Assembly: GCA_034667405.1 (NCBI GenBank)
Contig: JAXDJX010000002.1
Location: forward strand, 1 to 64,000
Length of the DNA stretch: 64,000 nucleotides
Reading direction: 5' to 3'
DNA from: JANXVR01 sp034667405
GTDB lineage: Bacteria; Actinomycetota; UBA4738; HRBIN12
Positions 43,205 to 51,830 of this stretch are shown here, one piece after another (positions within the stretch are counted from its first letter, which is position 1; each line of letters begins with the position of its first letter). The notes beneath the pieces are model-generated. The model was not told the origin of the DNA. It searched no databases and saw nothing but the letters and a program-made list of their open reading frames with translations. The position numbers and the translations under genes are program-made.

Positions 43205-44307
43205 TCGTTCGGGCGGTCGAGCTGCGTCTGGTGGGCGTGCCGCTGGTCCGGCCGTTCAGAACCAGCTTCGGAGAGACCAACCGCAAGGAATGCGTGCTCG
43301 TCCGGGTTGAAACGGATTCGGCGGAAGGTTGGGGCGAGTGTGTTGCCGACATCGAGCCCGACTTCAGCGGTGAGTTCAACGCAGGCGTCCAGGTCCTCAT
43401 CCGCGACACCCTCGCGCCGGCTCTCTTCCGCGCCGGCGAGGTCACCTCCGCCGAACTCGCGGATCTTTTCGCGTTCGTCCGGGGGAACCCGATGGCCAAG
43501 GGTGCGGTGATCGACGCCGTTCTGGATGCGGAGCTGAAGAGCCAGGGCCGTTCTCTCGCTTCATACCTCGGCTCGGAGCGGGACCGAGTGGCCTGCGGCG
43601 TCTCCGTCGGCATCACGCCGACCACCGACGAACTCCTGGCCCAGGTCGACGGCTACCTCGCCGACGGCTACCAGCGCATCAAACTGAAGATCGCGCCGGG
43701 CGTGGATGTCGAGCGTGTGGCTGCCGTACGGGCGGCTCATCCCGACATCCTCCTGTCGGTCGACGCCAATGCGGCCTATCGCCTCGCCGACATCGATATC
43801 TTCAAGGCCCTTGAGGACCTCGACCTCCTCATGATCGAACAACCCCTCCACTACGAGGACATCGTGCAGCACGCCAAACTTCAGGCTGAGCTCCGGACCG
43901 ACCTCTGTCTCGACGAGTCCATCCGCTCACCGGCCGACGCAGCCGCCGCCATCGAACTCGGCGCCTGCCGGATCGTGAACATCAAGCAGGGGAGGGTCGG
44001 CGGGGTCCTTGAGGCGGTGAAGGTTCACGACGTCGCCAGGGCGGCCGGCGTGCCGGTCTGGTGCGGCGGCATGCTGGAGACCGGGATCGGACGGGCGCTC
44101 AACCTGGCGCTCGCCTCGCTCCCCGGATTCACGCTCCCGGGAGACACGAGCGCCTCGGCCCGCTATTTCACCGACGATCTCACCGAGCCGTTCGTCATGG
44201 CACCCGATGGAACCATGGCGGTTCCCACCGGGCCGGGGATCGGCGTCGAACCCCGCGCCGATCGTCTGTCCGAGACCACGATCTCCGTTGAACGTGTCAC
44301 TCCTTGA
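43201..44307 (+). CDS. o-succinylbenzoate synthase / N-acylamino acid racemase-type enolase superfamily enzyme
   Basis: A 368-residue enzyme of the MLE subgroup. The K-x-K catalytic pair is Lys161/Lys163 in RIKLKIAPG. Metal ligands are Asp188 (VDANAAY), Glu213 (IEQP) and Asp238 (DES). The second base is Lys262 (NIKQGRVGG). These match MenC and N-succinylamino acid racemase. No menaquinone genes are nearby, while a coupled GNAT is, so a racemase role in D- to L-amino acid conversion is at least as likely as menaquinone synthesis. Confidence 0.85.
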   Translation: MIVRAVELRLVGVPLVRPFRTSFGETNRKECVLVRVETDSAEGWGECVADIEPDFSGEFNAGVQVLIRDTLAPALFRAGEVTSAELADLFAFVRGNPMAKGAVIDAVLDAELKSQGRSLASYLGSERDRVACGVSVGITPTTDELLAQVDGYLADGYQRIKLKIAPGVDVERVAAVRAAHPDILLSVDANAAYRLADIDIFKALEDLDLLMIEQPLHYEDIVQHAKLQAELRTDLCLDESIRSPADAAAAIELGACRIVNIKQGRVGGVLEAVKVHDVARAAGVPVWCGGMLETGIGRALNLALASLPGFTLPGDTSASARYFTDDLTEPFVMAPDGTMAVPTGPGIGVEPRADRLSETTISVERVTP

Positions 44308-44380
44308 GGGGGTGTTGGCTCTCCGCGCTACCGTTGCAGGTATCCTCGGTTCCCCGACTCCCTAGGAAGGGCCCGACTTC

Positions 44381-46231
44381 ATGAGCGACGAGACACCCCA
44401 AGAGCCCACGCACGAACCGACCTCGACCCCTGCAGAGGTCCCCGCTACCCCGGCACCCGGAACACCGCCTCCCCCGCCCTACGGCGCCGGTTTCCCAGAT
44501 GCGTCGATGGCAACCACCGGAGCACCGGTGCCGCCCTCCCATAAGAAGGGGAAACGAACACTGGCGCTCGTGATCGCCGCGCTGGTGGTCGTTGGCGCCG
44601 GGGGAGCTGCGTTCGCGTTCATGCAGCTTCGTGGGAGTTCCGACATGCTCATGCGTCAGGTCCCCGCCTCTGCGGATATCGTGGCCACGGTCTACCTCGA
44701 CCCGGCGGCCGGCCAGAAGATGAACCTGTTCCGGATGACGGACCAGTTCCCGGTGTTGGGATCCGAATCGGACATCAAGCAACGACTGAACACCGTGCTG
44801 GATCAGGCCGGGCAGGGTATGGGGCTGAACCATAGTGACTTCCAGTGGCTCGGATCACAGGCCGCCGTAGTCGTGGACTTCCCGGGTGCGGCATCGCCGA
44901 ACATCGAGGTCCTCATCAACGTCGACGATGTGGACGCAGCGAAGGCCACGTTGACGAAAGTCCGCACCGATCCGGCGCTCGGTGGGGGCGAGACGTGGAA
45001 GGACGCCCAATACAAGGGCGTGACCATCTCGAGCTCGTCCGGCGGTCCCGGCGCGTACGCGTTCGTCGGCGACACGCTGGTCATCTCGAACACGGCGTCG
45101 GGTGTGGAGAGCATCATCGACACCGACCAGGGCGGTCCGTCCCTGGCGGACTCGTCGGATCTCAAGGCGACATCGGATGGGTTGCCCGACGGACGACTGG
45201 CGTTCGTGTACGTGAACGCCAAGGCGTTGCTCCCGTTGGCGCAGGCCGCGATCGCCCAGTCCGCCGGTGCGGCCGCCGGGACCTTCGACATGTCCGGCTT
45301 CCAGGCCATCAGGGGGATCGGTATCACCGTATCGGCTGAATCGGACGGACTGGCGATGGACGTCAATGAGTCGTTGGATCCGACGAAGCTCACGGCGAGT
45401 CAGAAGGCCGCCCTGGCGGAGCCGCACGACAACCCGTTGACCTCGTACGTCCCCACCGACGCGTTCGGACTTGCCCAAGCGGAGCACGTGGACACGATGA
45501 TTACCGGCGCCATCACGCAGTTGGAGGCGGCCAACCCTGACGTGGCACGGCAACTCTCGGAGGCAGGGGTGACCGGTCCCGACGGTCTTCTCAGTGTGCT
45601 GACGGGTGATATCGCGTTGGAGGTGGGTCCCGGTACCCCCGCGCTCCCCGTGAGCGGGGCGCTCATCGTCGGGATCGATGATCAAACGAAGTTCGCCGAC
45701 GCGGTCACCAAGTTGAAGGATCTGGTGGCCGGTAACCAACGGTGCTCGTTCAGTGCCGTCGGGCAAGCGATCAACGCCGGGAACGGGCAGGTGGCGTCCA
45801 ACGCGCCAAGCCCTTCCTTCAGTTCGGACTGCACCAGCCAACCCGCGCCGAAATGGGAGACCGAGGACTACAAGGGCACGACGATCAACTTCGTGACGGA
45901 CCACGGGAGTCCCTCGATCGCCTACGCGACCGTTGACGGCGCCGGGTTCGTCGGCATCGGCCCGGATTCGATCAAAGCCCTGATCGATGCGAAAGCCGGT
46001 CAGAACATCACGTCGAACGCGAACTTCACGACGGCCCAGAAGGTCGTTCCCTCGCAGTCGTCGTTCTTCTACGTGGACCTGCACGGCGTGCTGCAAGCGG
46101 CTGCGACGAACTCCTCCGACCCCAGCCTGAGCCAGGCCGTGACGGTCTTGGAGCCGATCAAGGCGATCGCCATCGGTGCAGAGAGCGCCTCCGACCATAC
46201 CCACGTCAGGTTCATGATCCTCATCCCCTAG
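44381..46231 (+). CDS. DUF3352-type membrane-anchored extracytoplasmic protein
   Basis: A 616-residue protein. The first ~55 residues are a Pro/Thr-rich cytoplasmic tail, followed by one transmembrane helix (LALVIAALVVVGAGGAAFAF). A ~530-residue outer domain resembles DUF3352, with opening MRQVPASADIVATVYLDPAA and several repeated strand patterns (YKGVTISSS and YKGTTINFV) suggesting two similar halves. Two Cys lie in CSFSAV and SDCTS. Function unknown. AGGAAGGG precedes the ATG, and TATCCT about 40 bases upstream may be its -10. Confidence 0.75.
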   Translation: MSDETPQEPTHEPTSTPAEVPATPAPGTPPPPPYGAGFPDASMATTGAPVPPSHKKGKRTLALVIAALVVVGAGGAAFAFMQLRGSSDMLMRQVPASADIVATVYLDPAAGQKMNLFRMTDQFPVLGSESDIKQRLNTVLDQAGQGMGLNHSDFQWLGSQAAVVVDFPGAASPNIEVLINVDDVDAAKATLTKVRTDPALGGGETWKDAQYKGVTISSSSGGPGAYAFVGDTLVISNTASGVESIIDTDQGGPSLADSSDLKATSDGLPDGRLAFVYVNAKALLPLAQAAIAQSAGAAAGTFDMSGFQAIRGIGITVSAESDGLAMDVNESLDPTKLTASQKAALAEPHDNPLTSYVPTDAFGLAQAEHVDTMITGAITQLEAANPDVARQLSEAGVTGPDGLLSVLTGDIALEVGPGTPALPVSGALIVGIDDQTKFADAVTKLKDLVAGNQRCSFSAVGQAINAGNGQVASNAPSPSFSSDCTSQPAPKWETEDYKGTTINFVTDHGSPSIAYATVDGAGFVGIGPDSIKALIDAKAGQNITSNANFTTAQKVVPSQSSFFYVDLHGVLQAAATNSSDPSLSQAVTVLEPIKAIAIGAESASDHTHVRFMILIP

Positions 46232-46296
46232 AAAATGTGACAAGAACGAGATCGCGGTCTTGACCGATCACACCGTGGGGCCGTAGCCTCGCATGT

Positions 46297-46338
46297 GAGA
46301 GACCGCTGGGGCCTTCGGGTTCCGGCGGTTTCTCATTT
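46297..46338 (+). terminator. hairpin terminator after the DUF3352 gene
   Basis: GAGAGACCGC (46297-46306) pairs with GCGGTTTCTC (46325-46334), with one G-T wobble, followed by ATTTCT. It ends transcription between the DUF3352 gene and the repeat-protein gene. Confidence 0.6.
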
Positions 46339-46422
46339 CTGCGGTCGGTTCCTTCTCGTTGTACTTGTCCCCTCGCTCCCCGTAGGCGACGATACGCGGA
46401 CGCTAGGAACGCGGGTGACCCC

Positions 46423-46983
46423 ATGAAGAAACGCGTGGTTCGGGCCGAGGAGTTCGAGGTCGTCGACGACGAGAACAACGTCCGGCTGCGTATAGGCCTC
46501 TCGGCGGACGATTCTCCGTATTTCTCCCTGCTCGGTCCCGACGGAAAGGTGCGCGCCCGTTTCGGGCTTTCCGCGGACGGGAGCGCGGGCCTTGCCATCG
46601 GGGACGAAGAAGGCAAGGTGCGGGCGACGATGGGGCTGAGTTCGGACGGGAGTGCCTCGCTGGCGTTCGGTGACAAGAACGGCAAGATCCGCGCCAAGTT
46701 CGGTCTGGTCGCGGACACTTCACCGACCATGGGCATGCAGGTTCGCGAGGGGGATCTCCACGAGGTTTATTCCCTGGCCGAACAGGGATCGCCCACCATG
46801 GGTCTCTACGACCGAAACGGCAAGGTCCGGATCCGGCTGGGACTGGCCGCCGAGGGTTCGCCCGTGCTGCGGTTGTTGGACCACGACGGAACGATGCGCG
46901 CCGTGGTCGGTCTCGCGTCCGACGGCACGCCGTTCATCCAGTTCCAGGACGACCAGAAGAAGCCAACGCAGACGATGCGCTGA
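46423..46983 (+). CDS. tandem-repeat beta protein with GKVRxxxGLsxDGS repeats
   Basis: A 186-residue protein made almost wholly of about seven repeats of 22-25 residues, each reading roughly DxxGKVRxxxGLxxDGSxxL. Examples: GPDGKVRARFGLSADGSAGL, DEEGKVRATMGLSSDGSASL, DKNGKIRAKFGLVADTSPTM and DRNGKVRIRLGLAAEGSPVL. Periodic beta strands suggest a beta-solenoid or small propeller-like fold. There is no signal peptide and no catalytic motif. Function unknown; it sits alone between a terminator and the convergent cupin gene. Confidence 0.8.
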   Translation: MKKRVVRAEEFEVVDDENNVRLRIGLSADDSPYFSLLGPDGKVRARFGLSADGSAGLAIGDEEGKVRATMGLSSDGSASLAFGDKNGKIRAKFGLVADTSPTMGMQVREGDLHEVYSLAEQGSPTMGLYDRNGKVRIRLGLAAEGSPVLRLLDHDGTMRAVVGLASDGTPFIQFQDDQKKPTQTMR

Positions 46984-47017
46984 CCCTTCGGTCGCGCTGT
47001 CGGTATCGGTGTCGGTA

Positions 47018-47386
47018 TCAGGAACGCCGCGCGTAGTTGCTTGCGCCGTACCAATCCACCGTGACGACCGGCTCGTTTCCGATGACCCATGCGTCGTGCC
47101 CGCTTGGAAGCGACGTGATGTCGCCGGGTCCGGCGATGAACTCCGTCCCGTCGTCCATCCGGATCCCCAGCTGGCCGCTCACGTGGTACTGAACGTGGGG
47201 CGCCTCGCAGCTCTCGGTCTTCGCGATGGGCTTCACGTCGTTCGACCATCGCCATCCCGGCTGCAACTCCAGCCGGCCGATCTCGGCGCCGGCGACGTTC
47301 AGGATCTCCGCGCGGCCGTTCGGGAATTCCCGCGTCTCATCGGCCTTCTCGAAGCTCTTGTGCTCCGGCTCGTGCGTGTCCTGCAT
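47018..47386 (-). CDS. cupin-domain protein
   Basis: A 122-residue single-domain cupin. Motif 1 is reduced (ESCEAPHVQYHVSGQLGIRM, with His residues that could bind metal) and motif 2 is PGDITSLPSGHDAWVIGN. It is divergent from a TetR regulator, with a palindromic operator between them, so the regulator probably controls it. Substrate or enzymatic role is unknown. Confidence 0.82.
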   Translation of the reverse strand: MQDTHEPEHKSFEKADETREFPNGRAEILNVAGAEIGRLELQPGWRWSNDVKPIAKTESCEAPHVQYHVSGQLGIRMDDGTEFIAGPGDITSLPSGHDAWVIGNEPVVTVDWYGASNYARRS

Positions 47387-47438
47387 CTCGTGCTCCTTCC
47401 CTGCCCCGGCCGGCCGCTCCGGCCGTGCATGAAGTATC

Positions 47439-47458
47439 CTTACCTACTCATAGGTAAG
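47439..47458. promoter_or_regulatory. TetR-type operator, perfect 8-bp inverted repeat
   Basis: CTTACCTA-CTCA-TAGGTAAG is a perfect palindrome with a 4-base spacer, centred between the divergent cupin and TetR genes. It overlaps -10-like hexamers on both strands (TATCCT on plus, 47435-47440). It is the expected binding site for the adjacent TetR protein, allowing control of the cupin gene and autoregulation. Confidence 0.8.
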
Positions 47459-47494
47459 TGCGCAACCCAGCAGGTCGGAGGGGAAGATATCGGG

Positions 47495-48088
47495 ATGGCG
47501 ACCACGGAGACGAGAGACGATGCGGACACCCCGACCCGGATCCTGGACGTAGCCGAACGGCTGGTTCAGCGCCGCGGATTCAACGGGTTCAGCTATGCCG
47601 ACGTGGCCTCGGAGCTGCACATCACCCGGGCGAGCCTCCACTATCACTTCGCCGGAAAGGCGGAACTCGGCGAGGCCCTCATCGAGCGATATGCGAACAG
47701 TTTCGCCGAGGCGCTCGACCTGGTCGATCGGCATGTCGCGGATGCGCCCGGGAAGCTCGAGGCCTACGCCGAGCTCTACGCCGACGTGCTGCGGCGTCAG
47801 CGGATGTGCCTCTGCGGGATGCTGGCCGCCGAGTACGAGACGCTTCCCGAGCCGATGCAGGACTCGGTGATCCGATTCTTCGATTTCAACGAGGTCTGGG
47901 TCCAGCGGGTCCTGGAGCAAGGGGAGCGAGACGGCACCCTGCACCTGGACGGCGCCGCGGATGAGATCGCGCGGGCGATCGTGAGTGGGCTCGAGGGAGC
48001 GATGCTCGTGTCGCGCCCCAACGATGACATCGCGCGATTCCAGGCGACGACCGATCGGCTGCTCGGTGGCCTGCGGACCGGACGCTAA
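47495..48088 (+). CDS. TetR/AcrR family transcriptional regulator
   Basis: A 197-residue repressor. The N-terminal HTH reads RGFNGFSYADVASELHITRA then SLHYHFAGKAELGEALIERY, the typical TetR pattern. The C-terminal ligand domain has a Cys pair (RMCLCGML) that might respond to electrophiles or oxidants. GGAGGGGAAG lies about 9 bases before the ATG. Predicted target: the palindrome at 47439-47458. Its stop overlaps the convergent membrane-protein gene. Confidence 0.9.
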   Translation: MATTETRDDADTPTRILDVAERLVQRRGFNGFSYADVASELHITRASLHYHFAGKAELGEALIERYANSFAEALDLVDRHVADAPGKLEAYAELYADVLRRQRMCLCGMLAAEYETLPEPMQDSVIRFFDFNEVWVQRVLEQGERDGTLHLDGAADEIARAIVSGLEGAMLVSRPNDDIARFQATTDRLLGGLRTGR

Positions 48089-49875
48089 CGCAGGCGAGAC
48101 CTCCGCCACGAGAGGACCCAGCCGCCAGCTGTCGCGAGGACCATCGCGGACGCAGCTCCGGCCCCGCTGTTCAACGGAACTCCGACCCGTTCGAACCCGA
48201 TTGCCGACAGGGTGAGCACCCCGAGACCGACGCCAGGGGAGATCGCGACCCCCAGGATCCCTGGGGAAAGCGTCGCCCGCACCCAGCCTGACCCGACGGC
48301 CCCGAGCAGCAGCAGTGTGAGGACGGCCGCCACCGCGATATGGAGCGGCGAGGAAGGAGTGAGTGGCGTCGCTACCGATGCATCGGGCGCATCGGGTCCC
48401 CCTAGGATCCGCACCCCGGGCAGCACTGCGCGCGCTGCACCCGCGGGGCCGGCGAAGGGGGTCCGGATGAACGGGGCGAGACGAAACGTCACCGGCTGGA
48501 GTCCGGAACGCCGCACGGCGGCGGTCAGGTCGGCGCGATACCGCGTCCAGAGCGCTTGCCGTTCTGCATCGGCTCCAGGCTCCGGGGGAGGCACTGCGAT
48601 GTAGACGTCGGAGATCCTGTCGGGTGGCACCGCTGCGCGGAATTCGTTCGCTGCACGGGTTGCCAGGAACGTGAGTGGATCGGCGCCGGAGACCTCGAAC
48701 ACGAGGGGAGTTCCGGGTGGGGTGGCGGCAGCGTAGTGAGCCGCCTCCTCCGCGCGCGCGGCCTCGATCGGCAACACCGGAGGGACTGCCTGGAACCACA
48801 CCCATCCGGCGGCCACCAGGAGGACGCCGACGCCGGTAGCAGCCGCAAGGGCGGGAGCTGCGTGTCTTCGCGAGAGAAGAGATTCGATACCCGTTGCCGC
48901 GAGGATCGGCACGACGAAACTGACGGAGAGCACCCGTTCGGGCGGGAACCAACCGGTGGCGAGACCGAGGGCGATCCCGAGGGAAAGGATCACCGTCCAC
49001 GATGTCAGTAGGCGTCGAAGGTATCCGCTGGTGGCACGCCAACCGACCACGCCCAACGGCACCGACGCCCAAAGCACGAAATGCGCGGCATGGAGGGCGA
49101 CGCGGTGCACGTAGAGGCTCCGTAGCAGTGTGAGCAAACCGACCCGCCGAAGGAATCCGTCGCGCGAGGTGTCTGCCACCAGTGGAGCGGCGCCGGCAGA
49201 AAGCGCGACGGCGCCTATCCCCAGCAGCGACGCGGCGCCGAGGACCGCGCCGACGATCGAGACTGCCTGCGCCCGTTCGCCCGCCCGAACGGCCAGCACT
49301 GCAGTGAGCAACAGCACCGCGGCGCCGATCCCGAAGAACAGGGCATGGGTGAGTCCGGCCGCTCCCAGCAGACCGGCGGCGAGTACGGTCGCCCGATCGG
49401 TTCCCTCCGCGAGGCAGACCATGGCCCCCAGGAGGAGCAGACCGAAACCGAGCGTCGAGAAATAGCCGGTTGCGATGTAGACCGCGAACGTGCCGGAGAG
49501 GAGACCGACCAAGATCACGTGGCGGGTCACCTGTTTGTCGCGCGCGACGAGGGCCGCAGCAGCGAGCCCCGTGGCGGTCCCCAGCGCGCACTGCAGGCCC
49601 GCGTAGATGGTCACGGTCCCTATGTCCGAGATGCCCGAAAGGACCAACGCCACCGCGGGGATGCCGGAGCGACCGTTCACCACGGAGAGGCCCTTGTTTC
49701 CTGCGAGCCCGGTCCACCACAGATAGACGGAGGCGTCCGCGCCCACCGGGAATCCAAACCCGCGTAGGAAGAACAAAGAGACGTAGGCGACCAGGAGCGT
49801 GCTCGCGAGCATGGCGAGAAGGACCCCGGAACGTCTGTTACCAGATGCGTGGGGGAAGGCCGTTGGGGTCTGCAT
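48085..49875 (-). CDS. polytopic membrane protein, possible GT-C glycosyltransferase-like
   Basis: About 596 residues with roughly 11-13 hydrophobic helices. The first, GVLLAMLASTLLVAYVSLFF, leads into an acid-containing loop (FPVGADASVYLWWTGLAGNK) placed like the catalytic Asp loop of GT-C glycosyltransferases. A ~130-residue extracytoplasmic region (residues about 385-520) precedes two C-terminal helices. The assignment to GT-C is inference from layout only. The start ATG 49875 lies inside the end of the upstream phosphodiesterase-like gene (38-base overlap), so the two are coupled. Confidence 0.6.
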   Translation of the reverse strand: MQTPTAFPHASGNRRSGVLLAMLASTLLVAYVSLFFLRGFGFPVGADASVYLWWTGLAGNKGLSVVNGRSGIPAVALVLSGISDIGTVTIYAGLQCALGTATGLAAAALVARDKQVTRHVILVGLLSGTFAVYIATGYFSTLGFGLLLLGAMVCLAEGTDRATVLAAGLLGAAGLTHALFFGIGAAVLLLTAVLAVRAGERAQAVSIVGAVLGAASLLGIGAVALSAGAAPLVADTSRDGFLRRVGLLTLLRSLYVHRVALHAAHFVLWASVPLGVVGWRATSGYLRRLLTSWTVILSLGIALGLATGWFPPERVLSVSFVVPILAATGIESLLSRRHAAPALAAATGVGVLLVAAGWVWFQAVPPVLPIEAARAEEAAHYAAATPPGTPLVFEVSGADPLTFLATRAANEFRAAVPPDRISDVYIAVPPPEPGADAERQALWTRYRADLTAAVRRSGLQPVTFRLAPFIRTPFAGPAGAARAVLPGVRILGGPDAPDASVATPLTPSSPLHIAVAAVLTLLLLGAVGSGWVRATLSPGILGVAISPGVGLGVLTLSAIGFERVGVPLNSGAGAASAMVLATAGGWVLSWRRSRLR

Positions 49876-51577
49876 CGGAGAAGGCCCCCTCCCCGTAAGG
49901 CGAGAGGTCGACGCCGGTGAGTTCGTCGATGAACGAACCGGGGAGGAGCGCTGCGAACACACGCTGGCTCAGTCGATCCTCGGAGATGGCCGCGTGCTTC
50001 ACGTATGGACCGATCGAGTCTCGGTAGCGGTAGTCGCGCAGCGCGGCCGCGATGCGGCGAGGACTCGTGCCCACCTCGGCCATCGCGATCTCAGAGAGAT
50101 AGACCTCCGACGGCATGACGCTCTCGACGACGGTTGTTCCCTTGCCGCCGTGGAGCGCCTCGATGTCGGCGCCGAACTGGATCGGGTCCAGCCGTACGCC
50201 ACCCGACGTATCAACCGGCGGGCACTGCCCGTGATCCGCCGTCACGAACAGAACGAACTCGCCGGGACGGAAGGTGGACTCGAGCAGTTGGACCAGGGCA
50301 CCCAGTTCTTGATCTACGGCCGCGAGCGCGATCGCCTCGCGCTCGGAGGCCATGCCGTAGACGTGTCCTGTGTAGTCCGGCGCCTTGAAGTTGATGTAGA
50401 GGAGGCTGGTGGCATCGGTCTGACCGACGGGTTCATGATCGAACGCGGCGCGTATCAGAGCTCCCTCGTGATGGATGATCGGCGGCGAGCAACATGCCAC
50501 GGCGCTTCCGGTCGGATCGAACTGCGCGTCGATCCCCGGATCGATGTACGCGGCTCGAAGCGCCGTCAGGGACGCAGCGGTCGGGGTCCCGTTCGGGACG
50601 CGGTAGAGGTCGGGGTTCTGCGGCGCCCAGACCTGGTTGGCTTCGTCGAAGTAGGCGCCGACCGGAAGGCCGGCGCGGCGTTCTCCGCCGGCGCCGATCA
50701 TGCCTAGGTGCCAGATCTGATAGCCGATCTCCCCGATCCATGCCCGACCGTTCGTTTCGTCCGACCAGACATCGGCGAGCGTCGGTCGGAGAAGGAACGT
50801 CGGGTCAGCCTCGCCCGGTTTGCCGTAGGCGGTCGTGCGATGGCCGTCACGGCGGAGGTAGTGACCGGTGATCCCGTGTGCACTCGGGAACCCGCCTGTT
50901 CCGATGGTGGCGTGCGCGCAGGCCGTCACCGCAGGGAAGGACCCCGTGATCGCATTCCGATAGACGAGGCTTCGTCCGAACAGTCGGCGGAGGTTAGGCC
51001 ACGGGTCGTTGGCCCCCTGGCCAGTCCAATGCTGAAGGACGTTCCACCCGCCCCCGTCGATGACGAACGTGACCACGACCTTCGGCCGAACGGCCGGCTC
51101 GTCGATCCCCGGCAACGGCTCGCCGTCGGGAGCCGAGAAGTCCACGCCTAGCAACCCCGCGGTCGTCGGTGCGAGGTCCGCCAAGCTCACCCGCTCATCA
51201 CGCACGCCGGGGTCGACGACGCCAGGCGCGAAGACCGCGATCGGTACCCGTTCCAGGTAAAGCCACGGTGCCGCGTGGCTGGTCCGCGGGTCCCCGGGAA
51301 CCAGCGAACGCGATTCGAAGGCGTAATTGGAGCTGGAGTAGGGCTGAAGGACGAGCTGAAGTTCGGCCGATCTGCCGGCGAGATGCCCGCGACGCACCAA
51401 CTCCAGGTAGTCGCTCCCGAGTTCGGTCGCCATGGCTTGGATCGAATCCTCGGGGGTGGCATCGCTGCCGGCGTGGCGCACGCGATCGATCGCGACGCCC
51501 GCGAGGAGAGCTCCGCCTAGTCCCACGCCCCCCGCCACGAAGCTGCGGCGGTTAAGGCGTGGCGAACTCCGTGGCAT
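49838..51577 (-). CDS. Tat-exported alkaline-phosphatase-superfamily (nucleotide pyrophosphatase-type) hydrolase
   Basis: About 579 residues. A twin-arginine leader (RLNRRSFVAGGVGLGGALLA) is followed by a metal-dependent phosphohydrolase fold. The nucleophile strand is VVTFVIDGGGWNVLQ, with the Thr/Ser-containing ITGSFPAVTACAHATIGTGG. Later metal ligands are in LYINFKAPDYTGHVYG and VLFVTADHGQCPP (DHG motif). The substrate (phosphodiester, phosphonate or glycan phosphate) is unknown. ATG 51577 is chosen for the Tat signal; an ORF start 33 bases earlier adds nothing. Coupled by overlap to the membrane protein downstream. Confidence 0.82.
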   Translation of the reverse strand: MPRSSPRLNRRSFVAGGVGLGGALLAGVAIDRVRHAGSDATPEDSIQAMATELGSDYLELVRRGHLAGRSAELQLVLQPYSSSNYAFESRSLVPGDPRTSHAAPWLYLERVPIAVFAPGVVDPGVRDERVSLADLAPTTAGLLGVDFSAPDGEPLPGIDEPAVRPKVVVTFVIDGGGWNVLQHWTGQGANDPWPNLRRLFGRSLVYRNAITGSFPAVTACAHATIGTGGFPSAHGITGHYLRRDGHRTTAYGKPGEADPTFLLRPTLADVWSDETNGRAWIGEIGYQIWHLGMIGAGGERRAGLPVGAYFDEANQVWAPQNPDLYRVPNGTPTAASLTALRAAYIDPGIDAQFDPTGSAVACCSPPIIHHEGALIRAAFDHEPVGQTDATSLLYINFKAPDYTGHVYGMASEREAIALAAVDQELGALVQLLESTFRPGEFVLFVTADHGQCPPVDTSGGVRLDPIQFGADIEALHGGKGTTVVESVMPSEVYLSEIAMAEVGTSPRRIAAALRDYRYRDSIGPYVKHAAISEDRLSQRVFAALLPGSFIDELTGVDLSPYGEGAFSDADPNGLPPRIW

Positions 51578-51757
51578 GGTTGCCCTATCGTGCCACAGCG
51601 GTACTCCCATGTACTAACGAGTGGAAGGTGGCCGTCGTCATCGGATGAGCGCGCGCGGCGTGACGCTGGCAGCTGGCCTCAAACCGCTATCGTGATATGT
51701 CGAAGACATGTTCCGACCTGCGGCGCGAGTGTTCACCGTTCATGCGAGGCAGGATGC

Positions 51758-51830
51758 GGGGACGTAGCTCAGTTGGTAGAGCACCGGCTTTGCAAGCCGG
51801 GGGTCAGGGGTTCGAGCCCCCTCGTCTCCA
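51758..51830 (+). tRNA. alaT: tRNA-Ala (TGC)
   Basis: Acceptor GGGGACG (51758-51764) pairs with CGTCTCC (51823-51829), including the diagnostic G3-U70 wobble of alanine tRNAs. The anticodon arm CCGGC-TTTGCAA-GCCGG carries TGC. Discriminator A51830; CCA is not encoded. The 3' half is duplicated at 54625-54667. Confidence 0.97.

Noticed and set aside
47444..49720. 758-codon minus-strand frame overlapping the membrane-protein gene
   Set aside because: Very Arg-rich low-complexity product in a different frame from the recognisable membrane protein, so a shadow.
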